Assembly (NCBI GenBank): GCA_937891015.1
Contig: CALAPY010000097.1
Span: 1-37,282 of the forward strand
Source: UBA2108 sp002713215
GTDB taxonomy: Bacteria > Bacteroidota > Bacteroidia > Flavobacteriales_G > Salibacteraceae
DNA: 37,282 nt
Reading direction: 5' to 3'
Shown: in pieces, positions 23,543 to 32,300 of the stretch
Layout: every line of letters begins with the position of its first letter
Numbering within the stretch: the first letter of the stretch is position 1
Program-made: the position numbers and the translations under genes
The notes under the pieces: model-generated
Databases searched by the model: none
Seen by the model: only the letters and a program-made list of their open reading frames with translations
Told to the model about the DNA's origin: nothing

Positions 23543-24726
23543 AAGTCGACAAAAAAAACCTTAAACGAGGCAAATGGATTACTCAGGAAGGTGTTAGTCT
23601 TGCTCTTCGTTCCATAAACATTAGCCTGGTTTCACTCTGGGTGATCCGCACATCAGGAGTTGATATTTGGGGTGCGATAGTTACATTTTTAATAGCAGCC
23701 GAACTTATGTTTTCTGTGGTTAGTTGGGGACAAAGACCCTGGCTTATGCGTCAGTTTTCTACGATGCCAAAAGACATTAATGCGTCATGGTGGTTGGTGG
23801 TCATTTCCAGACTGATTTTGTTTCTTTTTATATCCTTCTTAGTTTCCTTTATTCCAATTCTTCAACCCTATTTGTGGGAATTGTATGCATTGGTATTTCT
23901 GCGCGTCGTGGCTGGGTCCATTGATCCCATAATTCAGTACCGAAGAAAATATTCCGTTTCCATTTTAAGTGAGAGCCTTTCCATTTTACTCTCCCTTTCC
24001 TTGTTGATTTTCTATTTTAAGGAAATATCCGTTGACAACATAATACTCTCCATAATCGCCGGTGCTTCCCTGAAACTATTGATATTGACAAAGGTGCTCC
24101 CGAAGTTGACCCTTTCAGGTATTGGATCAACAACTCTAATTAATAATTTGAAAATTTCCTGGCCCTTTTTTGCGCTGGCCATAGCAGGTTTGTTTCAAAG
24201 CAAAGGTGAACTGTATGTTGTAAATTATTTTTTAAGCGAAGCAGAAATAGGCTTTTATCATGTCCTCATTGGGTTCTTAATCATGGCACAGACGTTTGCA
24301 GGTATTCTTCTTGGGCCTTTTCAAAAGAACATTTATCGCTTAAAGCCGAATGAAGTACAAAACCTAAAAAAACCTTTTGTGAGATTGGGTCTGGCATCCA
24401 CCATTGTGTTTTCAATTGGTTTATTCTTAGCCCTTCTTTATGTATATAAATTCACCCCATCACTAATTTATTTACCCCTTATTTTTCTGTACCTCATCCC
24501 GTTATATGCCTATTTAATCGAATGTCAGGTGCTCATAAAGCACAACTCAGAACAAGCCTTGTTAAAATTTAATTTAGTTGCGGCTATTATAAACATTGTA
24601 TTGGCCATTGGTTTGATCCCTATTATTGGGGTAGTTGGAGCATTAATTAGCGGTATAATTTCAAGAATAATATTAGCCATCATGGTGGTTCATAAATCAG
24701 GTAAATTGCAGCTTATAAATGATTAG
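23539..24726 (+). CDS. Wzx-like oligosaccharide flippase (MOP superfamily)
   Basis: 395 aa, about twelve hydrophobic segments in the polysaccharide biosynthesis/MATE arrangement. N-terminal RGKWITQEGVSLALRSINIS, internal KISWPFFALAIAGLFQSKGE and YVVNYFLSEAEIGFYHVLIG, and a C-terminal half ending in NIVLAIGLIPIIGVVGALIS are typical of Wzx proteins. It would move the lipid-linked oligosaccharide across the inner membrane. It is the only flippase seen, so the locus appears to be of the Wzx/Wzy type rather than ABC-exported. It overlaps the upstream lipoprotein by 4 bases and the radical SAM/SPASM gene by 8. Confidence 0.88.
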   Translation: MKVDKKNLKRGKWITQEGVSLALRSINISLVSLWVIRTSGVDIWGAIVTFLIAAELMFSVVSWGQRPWLMRQFSTMPKDINASWWLVVISRLILFLFISFLVSFIPILQPYLWELYALVFLRVVAGSIDPIIQYRRKYSVSILSESLSILLSLSLLIFYFKEISVDNIILSIIAGASLKLLILTKVLPKLTLSGIGSTTLINNLKISWPFFALAIAGLFQSKGELYVVNYFLSEAEIGFYHVLIGFLIMAQTFAGILLGPFQKNIYRLKPNEVQNLKKPFVRLGLASTIVFSIGLFLALLYVYKFTPSLIYLPLIFLYLIPLYAYLIECQVLIKHNSEQALLKFNLVAAIINIVLAIGLIPIIGVVGALISGIISRIILAIMVVHKSGKLQLIND

Positions 24727-25798
24727 TGAAAAATTAAGAGTCTTAAATGCAAGAATGTATCCGGGTAAGGTATTTCAAAGCCCGAAATGGATTGTATTGG
24801 GTGTAAATAATGTATGCAATTTGCATTGCAAAATGTGTGATGTTGGTACGCAAAACCTGGAAAGCAATTTTGCTCAGAATTTGGTTGGAACACACCCTAT
24901 AAATATGCCTTTACCTCTTATTAAGGACATTATTGAACAGGTGTCCGAAAATTTTCCAAAGAGTAAGCTGGCCTATGCATTTACTGAGCCATTGGTGTAT
25001 CCACATTTGATTGAGTCTATAAGTTACGCAACTGAGAAAGGTCTTCAGTCAACAATAACCACCAATGCCCTTACACTTAGGCAGAAAGCCGAGCAGCTGG
25101 TAGAGGCAGGGGTAAATCACCTCTACGTGTCAATTGATGGGCCTCAGGAAATTCACAACGAGATAAGAGGAAATAAAAAATCTTTTCAGAAGGCAGTTGA
25201 AGGCATTCAGGAAATTAAGAAGTATAAGAATGCGCCAAAGATTGATATCATTTTCGCGATTACCGAGTGGAATATTGGATACTTGAAGGGATTTTTGGAT
25301 AGCGTCAAAAATTTAGATCTGAACGAAGTATCGTTTATGCATACTCAATTTGCGGATCAATTGATGGCAGACAAGCATAACGAAAAATGGGGACATCTCT
25401 ATCCGGCAACGGCGTCAAACCTGGAAGAAGTTGATCCCTCTAAGATGGACCTCGAACTACTTTTGAAGGAAATACAAGAAATTAAGAAAACGGAATACCC
25501 ATTTAAGGTTACTTTTTCACCAGAGATTGAAACCAAAGAAAAGCTTGTTGAGTTTTACTTTCAAACCAATAAATTACTTGGAAAGCACTGTCATGCTGTA
25601 TTTAGTAGTTTGATGATTAAATCTGACGGAAGTGTAATTCCAGCCCATGGAAGATGTTTTAATTTATCTGTGGGTAATTTGTATAAAAACGATATGACTG
25701 AAATTTGGAACTCGGAAACCTTTTCAAAGTTTAGGTCCAATTTAATGTCGGCCGGAGGATTATTTCCAGGATGCTCAAGATGCTGTAGTGCTTTTTAA
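24719..25798 (+). CDS. Radical SAM/SPASM domain protein
   Basis: 359 aa. The radical SAM motif is near the N-terminus, CNLHCKMC (C33, C37, C40), without any B12-like domain. VNHLYVSIDGPQEIHNEIRG is the typical SPASM-family middle segment. The C-terminus has the SPASM pattern: KHCHAVFSSLMIKSDGSVIP, GRCFNLSVGNLYKNDMTEIW, then GCSRCC (C352, C355, C356), which would hold auxiliary iron-sulfur clusters. Such enzymes modify peptides, aminoglycosides or sugars by dehydrogenation or epimerisation. I see no small precursor peptide in the cassette, so a peptide-maturation role has no support, and a sugar or carrier substrate is more likely here. It overlaps the flippase gene by 8 bases. Confidence 0.88.
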   Translation: MISEKLRVLNARMYPGKVFQSPKWIVLGVNNVCNLHCKMCDVGTQNLESNFAQNLVGTHPINMPLPLIKDIIEQVSENFPKSKLAYAFTEPLVYPHLIESISYATEKGLQSTITTNALTLRQKAEQLVEAGVNHLYVSIDGPQEIHNEIRGNKKSFQKAVEGIQEIKKYKNAPKIDIIFAITEWNIGYLKGFLDSVKNLDLNEVSFMHTQFADQLMADKHNEKWGHLYPATASNLEEVDPSKMDLELLLKEIQEIKKTEYPFKVTFSPEIETKEKLVEFYFQTNKLLGKHCHAVFSSLMIKSDGSVIPAHGRCFNLSVGNLYKNDMTEIWNSETFSKFRSNLMSAGGLFPGCSRCCSAF

Positions 25799-25812
25799 AA
25801 TGTTGGAAAAGC

Positions 25813-27372
25813 ATGAGATTTAATATTATAGCCGTAACCATTGTCTTGCTCGGAACGTTGGTTCGAGTCCTTTTTGGTTTGAAATTTCAATATTGGAATT
25901 TGGCACCTGATCAGATTGCTTCCGAGCTTATTCTAAATGACCTGATCAATTCCCAGTTGTGGAGTTATGCAAAAATCATTCATTACCCACACGAAGGCGG
26001 CTCCATTCTGGTTTCTTTATTAGGGCTTCTTTTCAAGCCTTTGTTTCAGTTCAAGAGTTTAGTGATTGTTGCTTTTTTGTTAGACACGGTTTCAAGGTAT
26101 GTTCAACTTGTGGTAGTAAATCGTGTTTTTGGTAAAAAAGCCATGTTGTATTTTGGTTTTTGGACCATTGTTGGAGTTCCTTTAATTCTTCCTTGGGCTG
26201 GACTAAGTTTCGGATTACATTCGATCTCATCCGTTTTTCCTTTCTTGTTTATTTACCTGATTCATAGAGTTCATTCAAGCTCCAAAGAATTTGTTGCTGA
26301 CGGTATCTTTCTTGGACTTTCGGCTTGGTTTAGTTATACCAATCTGATTTTTGTACCGATTTATATTGTTTTTCTTCTCCATTCAAAAACCAAACTTAAG
26401 AACATGCTTTGGGTAGGCTTACCCCTTGGTGTTTTGGTTCTCTTTCATGTTGGCATTAGGGTCAGTTTTGACACAGGATTTGGATTATCTAAATTTAGTT
26501 TAGGTTCAATCCGCGGTGAGTCTTTCAACTTCTTTGAGATAGAAAGCTATGCTCGTATCACTAAAGTATACACCGAACATCTCACGCAAATCTCTCTTCT
26601 TGAAAATTTGGGTCCGATTTCAACTAAATGGGTTAGAATTATCTGGTATTGGATGGGATTGCTGGGAATCGTCTTGTTCATTCAAAGAAGTATAAAAGGA
26701 AAAAGCAAGTTGCTTATTTATCCGATCTTGGTATTGGCCGTGTATTTTGCTTTGTATGCCATAAGTCCTTTCTACCTGGAATGGCCAGACTTTGCACATT
26801 ATATCAATGCAAGGCATTTTACCTATATCATTCCCTTGTTTGTGGCGATCTCCATTGTTGGACTTGCCAATAATCAACTCCCTGGGGTAAACCTAAAGAA
26901 GGCGGTAGAGTACGGGTTAGTTATTCTCATTTTTCCATGCATTTTTTCGGCATATGTGGCATATAAAAAAGAACCAACCAAGGCGATTTTGGCCAGACCA
27001 ACAGGCTGGGTACTTGCGACCAAATTTGGACATTTGCCTGAGGAATTGATTCGTATAAACTCCAATCACATTTATGATGAGGATGAGATTTCGATTGGAA
27101 TAGGGTGGGGAACAGCAACAAACTTGTTTGCTTCTCTAAATGACTCAACTACTGAACCGAAAATACTGAAGCCCAAAGTAGCGCTTGCATTGAAATTGTT
27201 ATCCCAATACCAAGATCAAAAAGCCCTGGTATTTGAAGGAATGCAATATGCATTCTCATCTGAAGTTACTCCACGCCTGGATTCCAATATTTTTAATCAT
27301 AGAATTAGACCTGCATGGAATGAAAAATCATCAGGTGAAAAGAAAGGTGAGTCGATAGTTGTTTTTCTGTAA
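25813..27372 (+). CDS. Multi-pass membrane protein, GT-C glycosyltransferase-like
   Basis: 519 aa with about ten hydrophobic segments in the first ~385 residues and a soluble C-terminal domain (~390-519). The first external loop has FQYWNLAPDQIASELILNDL and then IIHYPHEGGS, with acidic residues and a His-rich stretch where GT-C enzymes bind lipid-linked sugars. It does not clearly match one named GT family, so the call is on topology and context. It begins 14 bases after the radical SAM/SPASM stop and ends cassette C; its stop is 6 bases from the convergent RS4 gene. Alternatives are a polymerase-like or carrier-modifying protein. Confidence 0.65.
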   Translation: MRFNIIAVTIVLLGTLVRVLFGLKFQYWNLAPDQIASELILNDLINSQLWSYAKIIHYPHEGGSILVSLLGLLFKPLFQFKSLVIVAFLLDTVSRYVQLVVVNRVFGKKAMLYFGFWTIVGVPLILPWAGLSFGLHSISSVFPFLFIYLIHRVHSSSKEFVADGIFLGLSAWFSYTNLIFVPIYIVFLLHSKTKLKNMLWVGLPLGVLVLFHVGIRVSFDTGFGLSKFSLGSIRGESFNFFEIESYARITKVYTEHLTQISLLENLGPISTKWVRIIWYWMGLLGIVLFIQRSIKGKSKLLIYPILVLAVYFALYAISPFYLEWPDFAHYINARHFTYIIPLFVAISIVGLANNQLPGVNLKKAVEYGLVILIFPCIFSAYVAYKKEPTKAILARPTGWVLATKFGHLPEELIRINSNHIYDEDEISIGIGWGTATNLFASLNDSTTEPKILKPKVALALKLLSQYQDQKALVFEGMQYAFSSEVTPRLDSNIFNHRIRPAWNEKSSGEKKGESIVVFL

Positions 27373-27378
27373 GATTAA

Positions 27379-28797
27379 TTACGAAAGCTTCTGAGCAGGC
27401 CTAACCAACTCAAAGACTTTTCTTTCAATTGGAAACCCAAACGAATTATTAGCCACTCTCCACCTACTGAATTGTTGAACCGGGTAAAACAATGGACGGC
27501 GCTTTCCATAACCAACCTTCAAAAAGAATTTGAAATTCTCAAAGAAATTATACATTTCGTCGCTTACCCATGGACCTGCCGATCCAATGTAGTCGAACGA
27601 AGCCCATTCTTTCAAAGAATTGGGAAGCTCATACCCGTTGGCAACCACTTCGCTGGTGATTTGCGAACCCGGATAAGGTTTGAAATAGAAGATAGGAGTT
27701 TCAAACTTGGGAGATATGGCATTGAGCTGTTTTACAACCGAAATGGTCGCGTCTAAACTTTTCTGGGTCTCATTGGGAAAGCCAACGATGAAAGGAAAGA
27801 TAACTCCAACGTCAAATTTGGCACAACGTTCGGCCGCTTCAAAAACGTATTCAAGTTTGATGTCTTTTTTTAGCCAATCCATCATTTCCTGCGAACCGGA
27901 CTCAACTCCAATAAGTACTCGCTTTAAACCTGATTTTTTCACTAGCGCAAAATCTTCATCAGTCATTCTATGGGCTTGATCAGCGCGCATTGTTCCCGAC
28001 CAGAGTACATTCAGGTTGCGATCCAAAAACTCGTTTGCCATTTTTCGAATCCTTTTCGGATAGGTAAATAGGGTTTCGTCCTGAAAGTTTATTTCGTCGA
28101 ATTGGTATTTGCTTTTGTAATATTCAAATTCCTCGCCCATACGCTCTGGGTCAACGGCCGAGTAGTTTCTGCCAAACACAAAAGGATCGGCACAAAACGT
28201 ACACCGAAAATAGCAACCGGTTGAACTGATATAGTCAAACTGACGTTTTCCTTTTTTGGTAAAATAGGCTTCAACATCAATGAGGTCGTAATTGATTCGA
28301 TTTAAGGTATTCATGTCCCTCAATAACCGGCCGGGGTTTTTAACTATTGAATCCTCTTTTCGAAAACAAATTCCTTTAATGTTATCCAGGGATGTTTTAT
28401 TATCCAGAGCAGCTACCAATTCCTGGAACGTTTCTTCCCCCTGTCCTTGTACCGTTATATCAATGGTTTTTTCGTCTTCCAAGGTTTCCGTAGGAAACAA
28501 GGACGTGTGCCAACCTCCCCAAATGGTAGTTAGTTCAGGATCAATGGACTTTACCCATTGAGTCATTTCCAGTGCATCTTTAATGGGCTTTCCGGTAAGA
28601 ACAGTTACCCCAAAACAAATGGCATCCTTAATGTGGTTTTTGATGGCCTGTTTTGCGTTTGGATCAATACGACCATCAACTATAATCACGTCATAAGAGT
28701 CATTATCCAGGTTTGACCCTAATGCTAAAAGCGCCAATGGCATGTCATAGAAAACCGTGTTGGGGTTGTATAACAGTATTTTCTTTCGGGTAAGCAT
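27379..28797 (-). CDS. Radical SAM protein with N-terminal B12-binding-like domain (RS4)
   Basis: 472 aa. The B12-like domain (~1-135) begins KILLYNPNTVFYDMPLALL and contains DGRIDPNAK, TIWGGWHTSLFPTETL and DITVQGQGEETFQELV, with no DxHxxG. The cluster motif is CYFRCTFC (C195, C199, C202), then INFQDETLF, GVESGSQEMMDWLKKDIK and FIVGFPNETQKSL. The tail (~375-472) has TSEVVANGYELPNSLKEWA and a basic FFLKVGYGKRRPLFYP region that resembles the tail of RS5 (GFSFPEKLEDW). It forms a separate lineage with RS5. It is the second gene of cassette D, 53 bases after SGNH2. Confidence 0.88.
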   Translation of the reverse strand: MLTRKKILLYNPNTVFYDMPLALLALGSNLDNDSYDVIIVDGRIDPNAKQAIKNHIKDAICFGVTVLTGKPIKDALEMTQWVKSIDPELTTIWGGWHTSLFPTETLEDEKTIDITVQGQGEETFQELVAALDNKTSLDNIKGICFRKEDSIVKNPGRLLRDMNTLNRINYDLIDVEAYFTKKGKRQFDYISSTGCYFRCTFCADPFVFGRNYSAVDPERMGEEFEYYKSKYQFDEINFQDETLFTYPKRIRKMANEFLDRNLNVLWSGTMRADQAHRMTDEDFALVKKSGLKRVLIGVESGSQEMMDWLKKDIKLEYVFEAAERCAKFDVGVIFPFIVGFPNETQKSLDATISVVKQLNAISPKFETPIFYFKPYPGSQITSEVVANGYELPNSLKEWASFDYIGSAGPWVSDEMYNFFENFKFFLKVGYGKRRPLFYPVQQFSRWRVANNSFGFPIERKVFELVRPAQKLS

Positions 28798-28850
28798 TAC
28801 AAGGAGGAAAAATACACAAAGTCATTTACCAAAATCAAACCTTCATCGTT

Positions 28851-29915
28851 TTATTTTAGTAGTTTTTCTAGCTCTTTCGCAGCTAGTTTATGCCCCTCCA
28901 CATTCCAGTGATGGTCAATCTTAAATTCATACTTGGTTCCATCGGTGCCAAATCCTGACCGCATCGGTGGCTCCAGGTCAATTATTTCTACATTGTATGC
29001 CTTACAGGTAGTCTTAAAGAGATTAAAAAGTTTTCTTTCCGTGCAGTTGTCCAGATTGTTGGAATACATACAATCTCTTGGGCCATCCAGTAAAAAAAGA
29101 ATTCGAGTATTCTTGAATTCAGTTGTAACCCGCTCAAGAAAATATTCTATAGCCAATTGAATTTCAGGCTTTACTTTTTCAAAGTCTTCAATTCCTGTAA
29201 TGGTTTTGGGCTTTCTATTTTCATGTTTGTACGATCGTATAATCCTTCCCAATTTCAGGTTATAAAAAACGTATCGAACCAGTGCACTTTTCTTCCAGAT
29301 GGAATTGGTTCCGGAGATAGTATAAGGTTGAATATTGTCATCGGTTACGTTTTCACCCTCAACATTAAACCTAAGGTAATAAGGCTGACGATTATTATGG
29401 GCAGATACGCTTTCCAAAAAGTCATTTGAAATGATGGTAAATACCATAACCTTTGGTTGATAATCTTGCTGAACATGCCGGGCCATATGCAGGTATTGGG
29501 AAAGTGGGGAACCTGATCTGCCAAAGGAGAAAACATCAAACCGACCAGAAAGCGATTGCTGTAAAAGCTCAGAAAAACGTTGGTTTACATCTACCTGAAA
29601 TCCTTCGACATACGAATCACCAATTACGGCAACCAATGGTTTATCGCTTCGAATGTAGTCATAGGAATTGTTCCATCCCTGGGCATTGATATTCCACTGG
29701 GTTCGAATACTGGCATTTGTGCCAAGGGTAATTAAACCTGAGGACAACGAGGTATCGTATTTTAAAATTTGTGTTTCGCTATCGTAGAAAGATGTTGGGT
29801 ATGTGGCAGCTGGAATAACGAATCGAAATACCAATTCAAGCAGTATAAGTGTAACCAGTGTGGTTGGAATACTGATTAGAATAACGGGTTTAAAATTCCT
29901 GAAAATTGAGCGCAT
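28851..29915 (-). CDS. SGNH/GDSL-type hydrolase, membrane-anchored (SGNH2)
   Basis: 354 aa. A signal anchor (about 11-30) is followed by a domain expected outside the cytoplasm. SGNH blocks: AVIGDSYVEGF with Ser101 (classical GDS), FGRSGSPLSQ (block II), TIISNDFLESV with Asn164, and DHHWNVEGHKLA with Asp334 and His336. It differs from SGNH1 in the nucleophile block (GDSY against GGST), and the two share little outside the motifs. It probably esterifies or de-esterifies a glycan hydroxyl. It is first in cassette D, transcribed together with RS4 and divergently from RS5. Confidence 0.85.
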   Translation of the reverse strand: MRSIFRNFKPVILISIPTTLVTLILLELVFRFVIPAATYPTSFYDSETQILKYDTSLSSGLITLGTNASIRTQWNINAQGWNNSYDYIRSDKPLVAVIGDSYVEGFQVDVNQRFSELLQQSLSGRFDVFSFGRSGSPLSQYLHMARHVQQDYQPKVMVFTIISNDFLESVSAHNNRQPYYLRFNVEGENVTDDNIQPYTISGTNSIWKKSALVRYVFYNLKLGRIIRSYKHENRKPKTITGIEDFEKVKPEIQLAIEYFLERVTTEFKNTRILFLLDGPRDCMYSNNLDNCTERKLFNLFKTTCKAYNVEIIDLEPPMRSGFGTDGTKYEFKIDHHWNVEGHKLAAKELEKLLK

Positions 29916-29922
29916 TGGTCAA

Positions 29923-29930
29923 CAAACTTA
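29923..29930 (-). promoter_or_regulatory. Possible -7 promoter element of cassette D
   Basis: The minus strand reads TAAGTTTG, an exact TAnnTTTG match, 7 bases before the ATG at 29915. If used, the transcript would begin at or just before the start codon (leaderless). No -33 box is assigned. Confidence 0.3.
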
Positions 29931-29969
29931 ATGATATAAAGAAATGCTGTATGGTGAGAAGATTACCAC

Positions 29970-29977
29970 TATTTTCG
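29970..29977 (+). promoter_or_regulatory. Possible -7 promoter element of cassette E
   Basis: TATTTTCG is one mismatch from TAnnTTTG and lies 17 bases before the ATG at 29995. If real, the upstream in-frame ATG at 29944 would be outside the transcript. Confidence 0.3.
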
Positions 29978-29994
29978 ATTCGCGGAAATCACCC

Positions 29995-31506
29995 ATGTCA
30001 AAAAGTAAAAAGATTATACTGTTTAACCCCAAGGCTGCCACCTACGGTTATCGAATTCCAAATTCCATTCTTCAGGTGGCTGCCAGTATCCACGACAAAT
30101 ATCAATTTGTGCTGATCGATGGGAATAGGGAAGATGACTCCTGGTCTGTTATTGAAAAATATTTGTCAAGTGGTGAATTTGGGTATTTCTGTTCAACAGT
30201 AATGCCTGGGCCTCAGCTTAAACAAGCCATTCCCTTTTCAAAGCGAATTAAGGAAAGGTTTAACGAAATGGTTGTGATTTGGGGAGGGTATTTCGCTTCG
30301 AATCAATACCAGAGTGCACTCGATTCGGGTTTTGTAGATTATATAATTGATGGCCCGGGAGATGTAGCTTTTCCTGCTTTGTTGGATTCACTAGGGGCAA
30401 ATAAACCCATTGATGAAATCAAAAACCTAATTTTTAAAGATGCAAGTAAAATAATTAAGGGACCCAGAGAAGCATTGCTGAATCAAGACCAGTTGCCTTC
30501 ACTTCCTTATGATGTACTCCATCGATTTTACTCCATTCCAGGCTATTTAAAAAGGACTTACCTTGGTAGGAAAACGATGGCTTACCATTCGAGTATGGGA
30601 TGCCCTTTCTCTTGCTCCTTTTGTGCGGTTGTACCTATTTATAATGCGAGATGGAAGGCTAAATCAGCAGATTTGGTCTATCGGGATGTCAAATACCTGA
30701 AAGAAGAATATGGAGCCGATTCAGTTGAATTCCATGACAATAATTTCTTCACTTCTGAGAAACGGGTTGTAGAGTTTTCGAAACTGATGCTGGAGGAAGG
30801 TATGAATTGGTGGGGCGAAGGAAGAATTGATACGATTAATAAGTACTCCGATGAGAGCCTGGCACTTATGCGAAAATCCGGTTGTAAGATGATATTTCTT
30901 GGAGCTGAAACCGGTAATGATGAGGTGTTGAAGCAAATGAATAAAGGAGGTACTCAGACCGGTCAACAAATCCTTGATTTCGCCGCCAGGTTGAGGAAGT
31001 TTGATATTATTCCTGAGTATTCGTTTGTGCTTGGAATGCCAGCGGATACTCCCCAGCAGGTTATGCGCCAAATTGATTCTGATATCGCTTTTATAAAAGA
31101 GGTAAAGCGAATAAATCCAGATGCAGAAATAATTATTTACCTCTACAGTCCGGTGCCAACTGAGGGCTCTGAGTTGTTTGAAGCAGTTAAGAATGCAGGT
31201 TTTTCGTTTCCTGAAAAACTGGAAGACTGGCTTGACCCTTCCTGGGAAAATTTTGATTTGCGAAAAAACCCTTTAACTCCTTGGTTAACACCAAAAATGG
31301 TAGATAAAATTCGAAACTTTGAAACGGTAGTTAATGGTCGATATCCAACCTATACCGATCCTAAAATTACACCGTTTCAGCGTAAGGCTATGGGATTGAT
31401 TTCTTCGTTTCGATACAAGAATAACCTGCTTAAATATCCTTATGAAATAAAGGCCCTACAGAAATTTTGGTTAAAATACAGGCAACCTGAAATAGAAGGA
31501 TTTTAG
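29995..31506 (+). CDS. Radical SAM protein with N-terminal B12-binding-like domain (RS5)
   Basis: 503 aa. The B12-like domain (~1-135) begins KKIILFNPKAATYGYRIPNS and contains LIDGNREDD, VVIWGGYFASNQYQSAL and DYIIDGPGDVAFPAL; there is no DxHxxG. The cluster motif is CPFSCSFC (C203, C207, C210), then VEFHDNNFF, GAETGNDEVLKQMNKGG and FVLGMPADTPQQVM. The long C-terminal tail (~385-503) resembles that of RS4. ATG 29995 begins the conserved KIILFNP strand 5 residues in; an ATG 17 codons upstream adds only an unconserved stretch across the promoter-like region. MT2 starts 9 bases after its stop, suggesting the two act in sequence. Substrate unknown. Confidence 0.88.
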   Translation: MSKSKKIILFNPKAATYGYRIPNSILQVAASIHDKYQFVLIDGNREDDSWSVIEKYLSSGEFGYFCSTVMPGPQLKQAIPFSKRIKERFNEMVVIWGGYFASNQYQSALDSGFVDYIIDGPGDVAFPALLDSLGANKPIDEIKNLIFKDASKIIKGPREALLNQDQLPSLPYDVLHRFYSIPGYLKRTYLGRKTMAYHSSMGCPFSCSFCAVVPIYNARWKAKSADLVYRDVKYLKEEYGADSVEFHDNNFFTSEKRVVEFSKLMLEEGMNWWGEGRIDTINKYSDESLALMRKSGCKMIFLGAETGNDEVLKQMNKGGTQTGQQILDFAARLRKFDIIPEYSFVLGMPADTPQQVMRQIDSDIAFIKEVKRINPDAEIIIYLYSPVPTEGSELFEAVKNAGFSFPEKLEDWLDPSWENFDLRKNPLTPWLTPKMVDKIRNFETVVNGRYPTYTDPKITPFQRKAMGLISSFRYKNNLLKYPYEIKALQKFWLKYRQPEIEGF

Positions 31507-31515
31507 TTCTGAATA

Positions 31516-32190
31516 ATGTTTAGAAAGGCAATAAGGAAATCAATTAAGTTTGTGGTTGACCCTTGGCTTCGGTGGTCCTACAACCGATATGCTTCTAAGG
31601 ATTTGAATATTGACTTTTTTGGTTGTAAAATAGTCGTACAACCTAGAATATTTCACCCCGGGTTATTCTTCAGCACCAAAACCCTGATTTACTTTTTAAA
31701 AACGATTGAAGTAAGTGGGAAAACTATGTTGGAGCTAGGTTGCGGAACGGGTGCTATTTCTGTTTGGGCAGCTAAAATGGGTGCTGAAATGGTGGCTAGC
31801 GATATAAACCCCAAAGCGATTGAAAATACCAGAATTAATGCTTTGAACAATGGAGTAAGTGTAAAAACGGTTCAATCCGATTTGTTTACAAACCTTATCC
31901 CCAATGAATATCAGATTGTTATTATAAATCCGCCATATTATGCTAAAAGTGCAGCTACAATTGAAGAGCAAGCCTGGTATTGCGGAGTTGAATTCGAATA
32001 CTTTCATAAGTTGTTTGAGCAATTGACAGAAAAGTCTGTTGATACAGTCGTTTATATGGTATTATCAGAAGATTGCGATTTAGAAAAGGTTTATTCGATT
32101 GCTAAGTTATACTCCTTGTCAATGGATATTGTATACCGGCGAAGTACTATCTTGGAAAAGAACTTTATTTTTAGAATTGCAACGATCTAA
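31516..32190 (+). CDS. SAM-dependent methyltransferase with NPPY motif (MT2)
   Basis: 224 aa, class I fold of the MTS/HemK-like group. Motif I is MLELGCGTGAISVWAA (about 71-86) with VASDINPKAIENTRINA after it, and the catalytic motif INPPYYAKS has NPPY at 138-141. NPPY is typical of enzymes that methylate a planar nitrogen (glutamine side chains, adenine or guanine), so MT2 may act on nitrogen, perhaps an amino or amide group of the product. That is inference from the motif. It follows RS5 by 9 bases and precedes the sugar transferase by 110 bases. It is unrelated in detail to MT1 (which has a non-NPPY motif IV), so two different methylations are implied. Confidence 0.85.
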   Translation: MFRKAIRKSIKFVVDPWLRWSYNRYASKDLNIDFFGCKIVVQPRIFHPGLFFSTKTLIYFLKTIEVSGKTMLELGCGTGAISVWAAKMGAEMVASDINPKAIENTRINALNNGVSVKTVQSDLFTNLIPNEYQIVIINPPYYAKSAATIEEQAWYCGVEFEYFHKLFEQLTEKSVDTVVYMVLSEDCDLEKVYSIAKLYSLSMDIVYRRSTILEKNFIFRIATI

Positions 32191-32300
32191 TATTTAATTT
32201 CGTGATATTGTTAGTGATTCTACCAACCATTTGCAGGGGGGAGGCGTCTCAACAAACAACCTTAAATCTGTATTAATTACATAAACTAAACGAGACATGG

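Noticed and set aside
24719..27372. RiPP-type cluster around the radical SAM/SPASM gene.
   Set aside because: No small precursor open frame, peptidase or RRE-like protein is seen in the cassette, and the partners are glycan genes.
28799..28810. AAGGAGG sequence on the plus strand.
   Set aside because: No open reading frame follows on that strand, and minus-strand genes cannot use it.
29944..29994. ATG at 29944 as the start of RS5.
   Set aside because: The added 17 residues are not conserved-looking and cross a promoter-like element; ATG 29995 fits the conserved KIILFNP start.
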